DNA from: Emiliania huxleyi CCMP1516
Taxonomy: Eukaryota; Haptophyta; Isochrysidales; Noelaerhabdaceae
Assembly (NCBI RefSeq): GCF_000372725.1
Contig: NW_005202428.1
Coordinates: 853,331 to 917,330 of the forward strand
Length of the DNA stretch: 64,000 nt
Direction of reading: 5' to 3'
Part shown: one piece after another, positions 32,200 through 43,100 of the stretch
Layout of the letters: each line of letters starts with the position of its first letter
How positions within the stretch are numbered: position 1 is the first letter of the stretch
Position numbers and translations under genes: made by a program
The notes under the pieces: model-generated
What the model was told of the DNA's origin: nothing
Database searches by the model: none
Seen by the model: the letters and a program-made list of their open reading frames with translations, nothing else

Positions 32200-33569
32200 T
32201 CACGATGCCGGGGACAACAGAGCCGGCGCAAGCGCGAGGGACACCGCGGCCACCACCGCCACTGCCATCACCGATGCCAGGTGCAGCGGAGCCACCCGCG
32301 CCCGCGCCCAGCGGAGCATGTCGAGGACATTGTAGTAGGCGACGACCCAGTCCACCTCGGGCGCGCGCGCCGCCGCACCCCCCGCCGCCTCCGCGGCGGC
32401 CGCGGCGGCCGCGACGGCCTCTGGGCCGAGGGTGGAGTGCGTGGAGAGGGTGGCGGCGACGTCGATCTCCTCGTCGCCCGTCGAGCGCACGATCGAGGAG
32501 ACGCTTCGGCCGCGCGGGCCTGGCGCGATGGCGAGCGGCGAGGTGCGAATCGACTCGTACCTAGGGCGGGGCGTGTCCGCAGGCTCGAGCAGGGCCTCGA
32601 TCGCGCGGCACGCGGGGCGGGGCCGAGGGGCCGAGCGCGGCAGTGGCGGAGCCAGAGCCAGGGCCGAGGCGGTGGCGGGGTGGAGGAGGGTGCTCACGTC
32701 TCGAGGAGCAGCCGCTCCGGCACGAACTGCAGGTATGGGGCCTCGCGGCAGTTGGTGAGAAACTGGGCGCGCGACATCTTGGTCTTGACGGCGGGGTTGT
32801 GCAGGTCGGTGTTGAGCACGATCGTGGCGTACACGAGCGAGTAGACGGTATGCCGCGCCTCTGGCAGCGGCAAGCCGCCGTCGAGGCCGACCGACGCCCA
32901 GGCGGATGGGTTGTCCCTCAGCCAGTGCATTGAAAACAGGCCGATCACGCGGTCGGCGCCAGAGCCAGCGTCGATGGGCAGGAACGGGAACTGGAGCAGA
33001 AGCCCGCGCAGCGCCGCTAGCGGACTTGGCGAGCCCGCCTGCGGGAAGGCGCGCAGCACGCGGTCGAGCGAGGCGCGAGGGTGCGAGTCGTGGCACACGA
33101 AGCTGGCGAGCCGGCGCCGCTCGTGGAGCGGTAGCCACAGCAGCAGCTTGCGCGCGGGCGCCTCCCAAAAGAGCTCCGATTCAAAGAGCTCCGATTCAGC
33201 GAGGAGTGCGTGGTCGACGTGCACGCTGAGCGAAAAAGCACCACCGCTGAACATGGTCTCGAAGCCGCGCCGGTAGGAGCAAGCCATCTCCTTGCGCACC
33301 GCCGTCTCGAGCCACGCGAGCGCCTCGCGCGGGCGGTCCGTCGCCTCCACGCCCCACCGCGACTGGAGGAAAAACTGCCAGCGAGGCTCGCAAAGCGGTT
33401 CGTGACAGCCTGCGCGCCAGCTCTTGCTGACCGCCGCCAAGCTAGTCGCCGTCGCCAGGTCGAGGCGGCTGAAGACGAGCGAGGGCTCGGGCAGGGAGTC
33501 GAGCGATGGCGACATGGACTGCTTGCGAGAGCAAAGCGGCGCTGCGGGCGGCCGGGCGGCCGTGGACAT
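32200..33569 (-). CDS. F-box + Sec7 protein, FBXO8-like architecture
   Basis: Start ATG 33569 (MSTAARPPAAPLCSRKQ). An F-box-like segment SLDSLPEPSLVFSRLDLATA plus AAVSKSWRAGC is followed by WQFFLQSRWG. A Sec7-type region then runs PQAGSPSPLAALRGLLLQFP, LPIDAGSGADRVIGLFSMHW, and the diagnostic TVYSLVYATIVLNTDLHNPA with VKTKMSRAQFLTNCR. Sec7 domains catalyse nucleotide exchange on ARF GTPases. The loop that normally carries the glutamic finger (LPGEAQKIDR type) reads LPIDAGSGADR here, so the Glu is missing or replaced by Asp. A last exon (about 32650-32200) ends in a hydrophobic segment (LASVMAVAVVAAVSLALAPA) that could be a tail anchor. The intron near 32600-32697 has an uncertain acceptor. 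Confidence 0.75.
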
Positions 33570-33601
33570 GTCCGGAAAACTGGAAAGAAATTTAGCGACC
33601 C

Positions 33602-33640
33602 CACAGTAGGCACGGGACTGGCGCGCAGACTGGCCGGAGA
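33602..33640 (+). repeat. Dispersed repeat family C, copy
   Basis: CACAGTAGGCACGGGACTGG, then CGCGCAGACTGGC. It occupies the 146-bp space between the divergent F-box/Sec7 and GT90 start codons, so it overlaps whatever promoter serves them. Confidence 0.8.
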
Positions 33641-33715
33641 GAAAAGAAGAAGGCGCGAGCGATCCATCCAACTAGACGTGATCCCATCCTCGTTCCGGTG
33701 CGAATCGCCGCCACA

Positions 33716-34975
33716 ATGGCAATGCGCAGGAGCTGCGTGCCACGCGCGACGGTGCTCGAGGCTCCGAGGAGCACGCGCTGGGAGAAGTATAGCGACCCGC
33801 AGTGCACCGCCGGCTGCGCCATCAAGTCTTGCTCGGGCAAGTGGCACCCGTGCTGCGTGACCAAGGCGGTTGAACCTCACACGTACGCGCCCAAATCTGC
33901 GGAATTCCCAAGCCTGGCATTCCGCCTGGAGTACTATTTTGGCGTGGAAGACGACCGCGCCTGCCCGAGGTTTGGCAGGCTAAAGGCGAAAATGCGCTAC
34001 GACCACGCCTTTCTGTACAGCTGTGGCTCGCCCATCACAGGGATCGCTTGCAAGGGCAGCCCTTGCCACCCGACATATGGCAACGACATCTTCCGTATGT
34101 GCGAGGCGTTCGGCCGTCCGGGTGCGACCTTCGCACTGACCCTGGGCGACCGGATGGTCGCCAACAGCGGCGTGATCGGCAAGTCGAGGGACGTCCGGAC
34201 CGGCTGCGGCGCGATGCTCCCGCTCAACACGGGACGGCACTGGGCGCCGCTCGGCGCTGAACGCGAGCGGAAAGACGACGCGCACCTCATGTATTCGAGG
34301 TGGGTCTTCATGCGCAGCGCGCTGGGGCGGCGGAACCGGACCTGGGCGGACAGCTGGCTCGCCCGCTGGCTCAAGCCGAAGGTCCCATGGGCCTCCAAGC
34401 AGAAGGACATCGTGTGGCGCGGCACCACGACGGGCTGCTGCTGCAACGCGGAGACGTACCGGCCGCCGTCGGCGCCGTGCGTACGCAAGGACTTCGTGCA
34501 GGCGCTCGGTCGGCGGCACAATGTCAAGTTTATCGGGCCAGTCGTGCAGAAACGCCACGAGTGGGTCGCCGAGAACTGGACGTTTGGCGAGCGGCTGTCG
34601 GTGGGCAAGCAGCTGTCCTATCGGTACATTCTCAGCCTCGAGGGCAACGATGTGGCGACCGACCTGAAGTGGAAGCTCGCGCAGAACAGTGTCGTCGTGA
34701 TGCCGCCGCCGACGCGCGAGTCGTGGCTCATGGAGGGCCTGCTGCTGCCGTGGGTGCACTACGTGCCGCTCTACAGGCCGGAGGACCTTGAGTCAACGCT
34801 CCGCTGGCTCGACAGCCACGAGTCGGCGTGCCTCCGGATCATCGCAAACGCGCGCGAGTGGATGCGCCGCGTGTTGCAGCCGGCGGACTTTACGCCGCTC
34901 TTGCAGGCGCTGCTCGTTTCCCCGCCAGACCTATCTATCGACGCCTCGTCCAGAGACTTTACTGATGAAAGGTGA
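33716..34975 (+). CDS. GT90 (CAP10/POGLUT-like) glycosyltransferase
   Basis: 419 residues from ATG 33716 in one exon. Family landmarks are KQKDIVWRGTTTG (donor site region), YRYILSLEGNDVATDLKWKL, AQNSVVVMPPPTRESWLMEG and LLLPWVHYVPLYRPEDLEST, the conserved C-terminal block of GT90 enzymes. GT90 proteins transfer xylose or glucose to glycans or EGF repeats in the secretory pathway. No clear signal peptide or anchor is seen at this start, while the N-terminal third is Cys-rich (AGCAIKSCSGKWHPCC), so either an upstream exon supplies a signal or targeting is by other means. Divergent from the F-box/Sec7 gene. Confidence 0.87.
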   Translation: MAMRRSCVPRATVLEAPRSTRWEKYSDPQCTAGCAIKSCSGKWHPCCVTKAVEPHTYAPKSAEFPSLAFRLEYYFGVEDDRACPRFGRLKAKMRYDHAFLYSCGSPITGIACKGSPCHPTYGNDIFRMCEAFGRPGATFALTLGDRMVANSGVIGKSRDVRTGCGAMLPLNTGRHWAPLGAERERKDDAHLMYSRWVFMRSALGRRNRTWADSWLARWLKPKVPWASKQKDIVWRGTTTGCCCNAETYRPPSAPCVRKDFVQALGRRHNVKFIGPVVQKRHEWVAENWTFGERLSVGKQLSYRYILSLEGNDVATDLKWKLAQNSVVVMPPPTRESWLMEGLLLPWVHYVPLYRPEDLESTLRWLDSHESACLRIIANAREWMRRVLQPADFTPLLQALLVSPPDLSIDASSRDFTDER

Positions 34976-35004
34976 AAAAGCTGAAACTGAGCTGAAACCT
35001 ATAA

Positions 35005-35269
<265 letters not shown>

Positions 35270-35401
35270 ACGTCACTGCATCCTCTGCCGGTTCCTCCCG
35301 TCGCCTCTTCTTTGTGTTCGAATGTTTTTCAAAAAATAGTTAGAGGCTGCGCAGGCCGTCCCGTTTGCTGTTTGAAACGCCTGTTGCGCTGGCCGCTGCG
35401 C

Positions 35402-35977
35402 GCGCACCTTGTGATTTTTGGGTCAAAATCGTCCCGATTTCATAATGTTCGCTCGTACGTGCATCCGCGGCGCCCAGCGCGGTGCCAGCGGCTCCCATAC
35501 CTCTAAGAGGCCACCCACCTCCGTATAGACCCTTATATCCGCGGTTTACGCCCAATAGAGGCAGCTGCAAGAGGGCCCGGACGGGCACTGCGGCACACAC
35601 TGCTCGCTGCTCGGCCATGCGGTAGCGTCTGGTGATGCCGCCCCTGCGCGGGCGGGGGCGTCTCGCTCGGCAGCAACTGCGCCGCGCAGCGCAGGTTCGA
35701 GGGTCGCGGTGGGTGGGTGCACTGGAAGACGTAGCGGTCGAGAAAGCGCTCAGCGACCGCTACGTCTCGAGGATGGAGCCGTCGCGCGGACCCGACCGGC
35801 CGACCGGCAGTAGCAGCAGGCGCCGGAGGGCGCGGGAGGCAGCGGCGACACCTCGGGCCAGAAGCGCGAGCCCTAGGCTGGTGAGGGGGCCCGCTCATGC
35901 GTAAACGGCTCTGGGACTTAGCTAAATCGCGCATCGAAATCGGGACGATTTTGCCAGGGCACCGTCACAAGGTGCGC
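35402..35977. mobile_element. Inverted-repeat element, ~576 bp, MITE-like
   Basis: The left end GCGCACCTTGTGA (35402-35414) and CAAAATCGTCCCGATTTC (35424-35441) recur as exact reverse complements at the right end: GAAATCGGGACGATTTTG (35936-35953) and TCACAAGGTGCGC (35965-35977). The two blocks keep nearly the same spacing in both arms. Midway lies a perfect 14-bp hairpin AGACGTAGCGGTCG/CGACCGCTACGTCT (35727-35740 and 35754-35767). No transposase ORF is convincing. Target duplications could not be defined, so the exact ends and superfamily remain open. Confidence 0.7.
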
Positions 35978-36243
35978 CGCGTGGCGCGTGCGCGCCGCCA
36001 GTCTTCCCGTGCCTAGTGAGAGTGACCGCTCACCGTAAAATTCTTTTTGCGCCAGTCCTCTCTTCCCCAGGGTTCCAACTTTTTCCGGGGTATGGTACCC
36101 TCGCGGCCCAAAGGGTGGGGGGGTATGGTCCTGACCGCCCATCCCCGGTCTCCGCGGGAGGCTGGGTCTGTCAGCAGGCGGGGGGGTATGGTCTCGAGGT
36201 GGGTTGAACACACCAGTGAGGGTGGGCGAGACGATCGACATCG

Positions 36244-36298
36244 AGGGGTCCCGTACCATGCGGAACCGACCCTATCCAGTGCTCAAGTGCTCAAGGTG
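36244..36298 (-). repeat. Dispersed repeat family B, copy 3 (inverted)
   Basis: GGGGTCCCGTACCATGCGGA, then ACCGACCCTATCCAGTGCTC and AAGTGCTCAAG: reverse complement of the copies at 16428 and 29751. It lies just left of the degraded sequence. Confidence 0.85.
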
Positions 36299-36359
36299 GG
36301 TTGCGGAGCGTCCAAACCCAGGGTTCCGGCTCCTACCCAGATAGGGGGTCTGTCGGCAC

Positions 36360-36960
36360 CCGTTGGACCCTATGCAATAGGTAGGTAGGTCCGGTTTTGA
36401 CCGCCCCAGAGGGCCCCTGCAATAGGTAGGTAGGTGGCGGGTGGTTTGGGGGGTTCGGGGGGGTGGGGGGTAAAAAAAACCCCTTTCCCTCGCCGCGGGA
36501 AGAAGGCCCCCCCCGGCGTTTTAGCCCGCGAAAACGGGGCCCTTGCCCAAAACGAATTCGCCTTGCGGGCCGGGGACGCCCAGCCCAAAAACGCGTGCCG
36601 GGCGGGTGGCCGCCCCCGCGGTAACAAACCCCGCCCCCGGCGGGGGGCCTTGGATACCCCTTTTTCCCCAAAAGGNNNNNNNNNNNNNNNNNNNNNNNNN
36701 NNNNNNNNNNNNNNNNNNNNNNNNNNNNNNNNNNNNNNNNNNNNNNNNNNNNNNNNNNNNNNNNNNNNNNNNNNNAAAAAAAGCCCCCCCCCCCCGGGGG
36801 GGCAGAGAGGGGGCCAAAAGGCCCCCCTTTTACCCCCCCCGGGGGGGGACCCCCCCAACCCAAAAAAGAACCCGCGGGGGCCCGGGGGGGGGACCCCGGG
36901 CTGTTAAAAAAAAACCCCGGGGGGGGGGGGCTTTTATACCTGAAAACCCGGGGGGTGGGG
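36360..36960. other. Low-quality sequence around a 100-N gap
   Basis: N run at 36676-36775. On both sides nearly every base occurs in homopolymer runs (for example GGGGGGGTGGGGGGTAAAAA and CCCCCCCCCCCCGGGGGGG), unlike anything else in the window except true microsatellites. This is the look of poor read ends at a contig break; frames across it should not be interpreted. Confidence 0.85.
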
Positions 36961-36974
36961 GGGGCGCAACCCGG

Positions 36975-37660
36975 CTGCGGGGGGGGTCCACACAGGGTAA
37001 GGTGGGGAAGACCGCCAAGAAGAGGCGGCGGCGGCGGCGGCGGCGGCAGCGCGCGCGCGGCGCGCGCGACGGGGGGGCGGAGCAGCGACCGCTGGCGCGG
37101 CCGCTGCTCCGTCTGTGCCAGGGACGCGCGCTCTGCGCCGCTGCAGAGCGCGCGCGTCAGGGCAAGGGGCATGCGTGGCGGCGCGGGACGCGTGGCGGCG
37201 GCGGCGAGCACGCTCCGTGAGCGGTGAGGCGGCCGGGCGAGGGCGCGGCGGGTGACGGGTCAAGGGAGCAGCCCACACCCGGCGTCGCTTTTTGAGCGAC
37301 GCCTGTGGTACGCCTGCGCAGGGGCCGCAGGGCGGTCAGTTGTGGGGCGAGGCGGTGCCGGCCGCGGGCCGGGTGCAAGGCGCCGGCCTCGGCGCCGCCT
37401 CGGCGCGCCGCACGGGCGCGGCGAGCCTCTGAGCGGGAGCCGAAGGTTTGCCGCGGTGGGAGGTGGTAGGGAGGTGGCGGTGGGGGGGCTGATTTTTCTT
37501 TGCCGCAGAGGCCGTCCCTAGCTGTGAACAGCAAAACGGGACAGTATCCATCCTTCACGAAGCCCTCCCAACTCCCATATACCTATACTCTAGGCCCGTT
37601 TGTGCTCTGCCAAGTGTCATCCATCCTTCTCACTTTTATTAAACGTGCCACCTCCCCCCA
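36975..37660. other. GC-rich intergenic sequence without a recognised gene
   Basis: (GGC)n-rich at 37024-37070. At 37228-37270 a roughly 40-bp segment (GGCCGGGCGAGGGCGCGGCG to AAGGGAGCAGCC) also occurs at 49537-49577 with two or three changes, a small duplicated fragment. No coding exon could be supported. Confidence 0.6.
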
Positions 37661-37671
37661 GGACGTCAGCT

Positions 37672-38535
37672 TCAGCTCCCTGTCCTCCTCTTCACCCCCC
37701 TCTCCACTCCCTCTCCGTCCCGAGTGGCAAAGACGTAAAATAGCCGCAGGGTCGGAGGCACCACCATGTGGTACCCCTCGACCTGCCCGCCCTCGAGCGG
37801 CTCGCAGATGACGCCTCCAAAGCCGTGGCGGCGCAGCAGCGCAACGACGCGGTCGAGGCGGCCGTTGATGTCGTGCACCTCTGCGACGACCTGCCTGATG
37901 GCAGCCCAGTGGCGCGCACTAATGCCGCGCAGCACGGCGAGCTCATCGCCCTCGCAGTCCACCTTGAGCAAGTCGACCCTCTCCACGCCGAGCTCCTCGA
38001 GCAGACTCGAGAGGGTGACAGCTCGCACCGCTGTCGCCGCCACCGTCGACGTCGCCGCCGCCGCCGCCGCCGTCGCTGCCGCTGCTGCCGCCGAGGGAGC
38101 TCCGCGCTTGACCGCCGCGTCCAAGCGAGCGCGCTGTGCGGCCCGCTCCCTCGGGTGGCAGGTCGACTCGGCGGGTGCATCACCAAAACAGTGGAGCTCG
38201 TGCTTCCCTGGCCGTTCGCGCAGCAGCGCCGGCACGCAGCGCACGTGGGCAGCGCGGAAGAGGTTCCGCTCGAGGAGTGGGAACGTGTGCGGAGACGGCT
38301 CCACCGCGAGAACGCGTGCGCGTGGGTTGATGGAGAGCGCGAGCAACGAGAAGAGGCCCAGATTGGCGCCGGCGTCCACGATGAGTGGCGAGCCGCGCTC
38401 GGGCACATGAACTCCGTGCTGGAGATACGACCGGCGAACAAAAATCTCCTCGTACAGGAACTCGGCCTCATCGAGAGTGCCCGGCAAGTACTCAAACGTC
38501 AAACCGGAACCGTCCTCGAGAAGCGTTGGCGGCAT
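37672..38535 (-). CDS. FkbM-family methyltransferase
   Basis: 287 residues, single exon, ATG 38535 (MPPTLLEDGSG). The SAM site IVDAGANLGLFSLLALSINP is motif I of FkbM-type enzymes, followed by ARVLAVEPSPHTFPLLERNL. The family-specific VDLLKVDCEGDELAVLRGI appears near the C-terminal third, then VVAEVHDINGRLDRVVALLR and HGFGGVICEPLEG. FkbM-type enzymes O-methylate sugars, polyketides or other small molecules; the substrate is not predictable. A poly-Ala/Thr insertion ([20 protein letters not shown]) between motifs is unusual and encoded by GCC/GTC-rich repeats. No signal peptide. Confidence 0.88.
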   Translation of the reverse strand: MPPTLLEDGSGLTFEYLPGTLDEAEFLYEEIFVRRSYLQHGVHVPERGSPLIVDAGANLGLFSLLALSINPRARVLAVEPSPHTFPLLERNLFRAAHVRCVPALLRERPGKHELHCFGDAPAESTCHPRERAAQRARLDAAVKRGAPSAAAAAATAAAAAATSTVAATAVRAVTLSSLLEELGVERVDLLKVDCEGDELAVLRGISARHWAAIRQVVAEVHDINGRLDRVVALLRRHGFGGVICEPLEGGQVEGYHMVVPPTLRLFYVFATRDGEGVERGVKRRTGS

Positions 38536-38759
38536 CAAGCGTCTTCAGGCTGGTTCAGGCCATGTCTTGGCAGGTCCGGTTCGCAGGTCCGGCGCAGGTG
38601 ATATCTAGCGCCACCCGGCTCTAGCGCCACCGGCTCCAGCGCTCTTTGACTCAAATTTCTTTTGCGAGGACCTCGTACTCGGAACCATCTTCGGAATCGG
38701 ATGCTGTGAGACCGCAGGCCCTCCGAAAGCACGGCCGCCACCCCGCCCCTTCAGCCCTC

Positions 38760-39696
38760 TCAATACCCCGCACTGTACATGGCGCTACAACGCGACGAGC
38801 GGTTCGCCCAGAGCTGCCGCAGGGCAAGTATTTGCTGCGTCGCGACGAAGCGGTCCCGCTCGGCGCAGTACCCCGCCACTCCACACAACCGGCCGCGGCT
38901 CTTACTCTTGTTGGGGGCGTTATGACGCAGCGTCGCCGTTCCCTCCCTCGGGGCCAGCACAGCCCCTCTGCACCCGCCCTCGTGGTGAGAGAGCTGCTGG
39001 CGCAGGACAGCCGTCTTTGCACCGGGCGTGCCGCCGCCGCGGCACTGGCGAAAGAAGGAGCCCATGAGCGCGGGGTCCGAAGCGCAGCCGTCCGACGTCC
39101 AGGGGTTCACGCAGTTGGCACCGCCGTAGCCCTGGCGCTCGAGCAGGAACCGGTGCACCTAAGAACAGCGGCAACATTGGCCAAGACCCTTTCCTGCAGC
39201 AGCTATGGTGCCTAGGCCGGGCTGACTCGTAGGACGCGTCGGGCGTGCTCAGCGGTCAGTACGTACGCCTTCGAGTCGTAAAACTCTCGGCACCAGAGAA
39301 GCCGGGCACCGGCACTCAGTAGCCTCAACTCCGAGGAGTGACGCGCCCGCGCCTCCAGCCGCTCTACGGCGAGAGCCGCCACGGCTCACCCGGCGACGCT
39401 CCCTCTCTCCGAAGGCGGGCCATGATGAGTGCATCCTCCTCAGAAAGCGGCGCCTCTACCCTCGCCAGCTCAGAAAGCGGCGCCTCTACCCTCGCAAGCT
39501 TCTCTCCCAATAGCAGCCTTTGCACGTAACTCAGCTCGCTGCGACACGTCTCAAGCTCGCCAGAAGCGCGCTGAGAAGATGTTGACGTGGCAGGTATATT
39601 GAGCACACTGCGGGCCAAGCTCTGCCACTGAAGTAGAAGCCCCAAACAGAGTGCGGCAACCAGAGCCGCCGAGAGTGAGGGGATTATCGCAGGCAT
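38760..39696 (-). pseudogene. Type II membrane protein, glycosyltransferase-like, possibly broken
   Basis: ATG 39696 opens MPAIIPSLSAALVAALCLGL, a signal-anchor, then a coiled stem with a 10-residue tandem duplication (ARVEAPLSEL, ARVEAPLSEE; 30-bp repeat at about 39445-39505). This frame stops at 39364. A second frame (to about 39220) reads LLWCREFYDSKAYVLTAEHA, recalling the AYVLt..hA motif of GT25-type enzymes. A third (39158-38760) reads HRFLLERQGYGGANCVNPWT and ends GY. The pieces could be exons of one Golgi glycosyltransferase, but the first junction lacks an obvious intron, so a frameshifted gene is equally likely. Confidence 0.4.
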
Positions 39697-40126
39697 GTGT
39701 GCGTATCCAGGAGGACGCGCGAACAAGTTTCGGGTGATAAAAGTGTTCTTGCGCGGACTGGCACCACTGGACTATCGGCACACCAAAAATCGGGGAAGGT
39801 AAGAGCTACACTGGCTACATACACCGAAAAAAAGCGAAGAGAGGGGTAGGAAGGCGGGAGAAGCCGCGGTAAGCCGTAAAAGCCACCCAGAAAATGCCGC
39901 AAAGGTGAAATTCCAAAGAGAAGCGCAAAACTCGTTCCTTTTGGTAAAATAAAAACCAGCCCACTCTTCTCCTTTGCACCTGATGCTACAGAGGGCTGAC
40001 AGCGCGCTGACATCTCCCCGCGGGAGGGAGCCCATCGCACCACCAGGTGGAAGAGAAGAAGCGCTGATAAAAAACTCGTTCGCACCGACCGCCGCGGAGC
40101 GCAGATGAAACGAAAAACTCGCGTCG

Positions 40127-43100
40127 ATGCAGTATCGGCAAGACAAAGGCCAGCCGCGGTCGCCGGCGGTGCGGGGTGGGGATTCGAAGGAGCCGCAGGA
40201 GAGCTCGGAACCGTGCACGGAACAAGGCTCGCCACCGAACCCAGGTCGCCGTGCGGCGGCGCCGCCGGGAAGAGCTAAAGCTGGAGAAGCCGCAGCTCGA
40301 GTGCTCCAGGGCGGACCACGCCTACTTAGTGCTGATGGCGCGCCGGCGGGCAGGGCTGCAGCAGCAGACAGGGCTACTTGTAAGACCGCCGGGCCGCAAA
40401 CGTCCGAGCCATCCTGTGGTGCGGCCCTCGCATCGACGACGCTTTCCGACCCATCTTCTCCTGTGGCCCTCGCATCCGCGACAAGGCAAGCTGCGGCAAA
40501 ACAAGAAGCAGACGAAGCGGCTAGCGAGGTGGCTGCCCAGCGCAAAGCTGAAGAGTCGCTGGCAGCTTGCGACCAGGCAACCTACGAGTCGCTGCTTGGA
40601 CTTCTCGAGATTGTGCGCAGCCCTGGTTTCTCCGAGCACACTGGTCTGCAGCCGTGGGTGGGGACACCCGAGCCGCAGCTAGGTTGCACCACGGCGGGTC
40701 TCCTATTTGACCTGTCGCGTCAGCAGCAGCGGCTTGTGACGCCGTTCGGCGCGCTAACGCTGTCCTACTCGCTCTGCTTCCCGGGCTACCTCGAGCCGTC
40801 CGCGCCTCCGCCGGCACAGGACGAGCACTTGACACCGTTGCCAGGTCGCACTCTCGCCGTCCGGCCGGAGCGGACCTCGCTCTTCTTTGCGCTGTGCAGC
40901 TCAGGCGCACCGCACCTCCTTGCCCTCTCCAAGCAGCCGGGCCCTCGTTTTGCAGTCGACTCCGTGCTGGGAGCACCTCTGCCAGCTGGCGGGCTGAGAG
41001 ACGCCCCGGCCTCCGAGCACAAGGCGATGCGAGAACGCTGGTCTGCCGTCACTCGCGCGTCAAGGCCAAACATGGCGGCTCGCTTGACCGCCTCGCTTCA
41101 AACGCCGGGCACTCCAATCATCAACGAGCTGACCGGGCGCTGTGACGCGGTGCGCCTCGACCTTCTACCACGCCTCAAGCAGCACCGCGCATTCACTTGC
41201 GCGCGTACCAAGCCGAGCGAAGAGGATCTAGTGCGAGCCATGCGTGCCGGAGGCAACGAGGTGGAGAAGGCAGCACGGCACCTGCGCGCGATGCGGCGCG
41301 CGGAAGACGGGCTTGTCTCGCAGCGTCGTGGGTACGTGACGCGCGCTCAAGTACGGGAGGTGTTGCAGACGTGCGACTATGATGAGCGGGTCGCGAGGCT
41401 GCTGCTCGACTCGCAGCGTCAAGTGTCGAGAGTAGCTGATGACATTCTTGCCCAATCGGGTCTGGAGAGCGGCATAGGCTGGCCTACACGGCCAGACGTC
41501 GAGGCCCGGCTCGCAATGGCAGGGAATGACGAGGTGAGCGTGCTGTCGGCGCTGATTCAGGAGAACCGCGCCTCGGTGGAGATGATGGCCGAGATCATCA
41601 CCTCCGACACCATCGACCGTTTCCTCGCGCCGGAGCGGGCATCCCTTTACGGGCTGTCCTCGCCCCCGACTACAGAGGAGCGGAGGCGCGTCGAAGCACT
41701 CTACGACGAGTTCGGGCGCTCCGAGGAAAACCTCCATCATTTTCTCTTTGCCGTGGGCCAGATTGTGTGCAGCCTCGACAACCTCACCACTCCGGCCTGG
41801 AGGCCTCTCCGTGAGCTGGATGGCCCGGCGCTGCAGCCCTCGGAGACTAAGCTCCGACCCCGCGCTGCTCTCAGGCCAAGCCGGTGCGAGTTGGAAGGGT
41901 ACGTGCGCGAGTTCGGCGGCGACCTGGCAAAGGTCTGCCCATCGCCACGTTCCCTAAGCTCTCGCTCTTCACTCTCCGTAATTCAGTATCTATGCCGCAG
42001 GCCTTCCTGCGTGCCAACCGGTGCCTGACCGACGCGGCGCGCAAGCTTGGGTCGCCCGATCGAGCGACCATCGCCCGCTACGTGCGCGCTGCCGAGTGCA
42101 ACGAGCAAGAGGCGCACGCCTTTGCACTGGCGGTATGGAAGCTCGTAAACACGAAGCCGCCAAAGGCGGTCAAGTCAAAAACGCCCGCGCCGCCTGCTCG
42201 CGGTCGAAGCAAGGGCGGCAACGAAGCCAAAGCTCCCGTCACTTTGGCGGAGAAGTGTGGTTTCCCCTCGCGCGCCGAGGCCGAGGCGGCATTGCTTGCC
42301 GTCAAGGCTGGCAAGGACCGCCTCGCAAGCGCCGTGGCTATGCTCGAGCGCGTGGACGTGCTGCATCGCTTCATCTCGCCGACCTTCCCTGTGCTGCTTC
42401 GTGCTGATGCTTTGTGGGCGGCGGCGGAGCCTCGCCAGGCTCGCTACTTGTCTGCAAAGCCCCTCTCTGAGGAGGAGCGCGCATTGGGCGAGGATGGCCC
42501 GAGGCAGTTGCTTCGCCGCCTCGGCAAGATGCTCCAGGACCTCGATGAACGGGGCCGCTTGGCACCTGAGCCGAAACCACGCGCTGAGGCTTTGCTCTCG
42601 GGAGCCGCTGCCACGGCCCCAGCGTCGGTGTACGCAAGCGCGACCTCCGAGACACGAAACCGCGGGGTGCCTCGGGAGATGGCACGGCAAGCGCTGGACG
42701 ATCACGATTTCGATGTTGATGCGGCGAACACCGCCAGGTGTGCTGCCATGTAGCGCTAGCCTCTGATTGGCGGCCAACCCCTTAGGCCAAGCGATGGCTC
42801 TGCGGCGTGGGAACGGTGCTCGCGCGAAAGGAGCACTTTGGCGTCGATTCAACCGAAGAGGAGAGCACAGCGTGCCAACCCTTCGCCTAAAGCGCGCGGT
42901 GAGCCGACGCCTCTCAACAGGTGGAGGCTGTCTTCGAAAAAACTGGAAAGGACGCCGCTGCGGTCGTCAGCCACTTTGAGACCGTCGCAGAGGTCATGGA
43001 CGAGGTCGGCAGGCTACCCGCAGTCGGCCGATCGGATGTCGTGCTGCTAATGGGCCTGGACGGCGAGGGTTGTAGCAGCGCAGGCTGGCCCCGCTGTCAG

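Noticed and set aside
40176-40682. Alternative plus-strand frame with an Arg-rich protein
   Set aside because: It overlaps the frame that leads into the UBA-like repeats and has only low-complexity basic composition.
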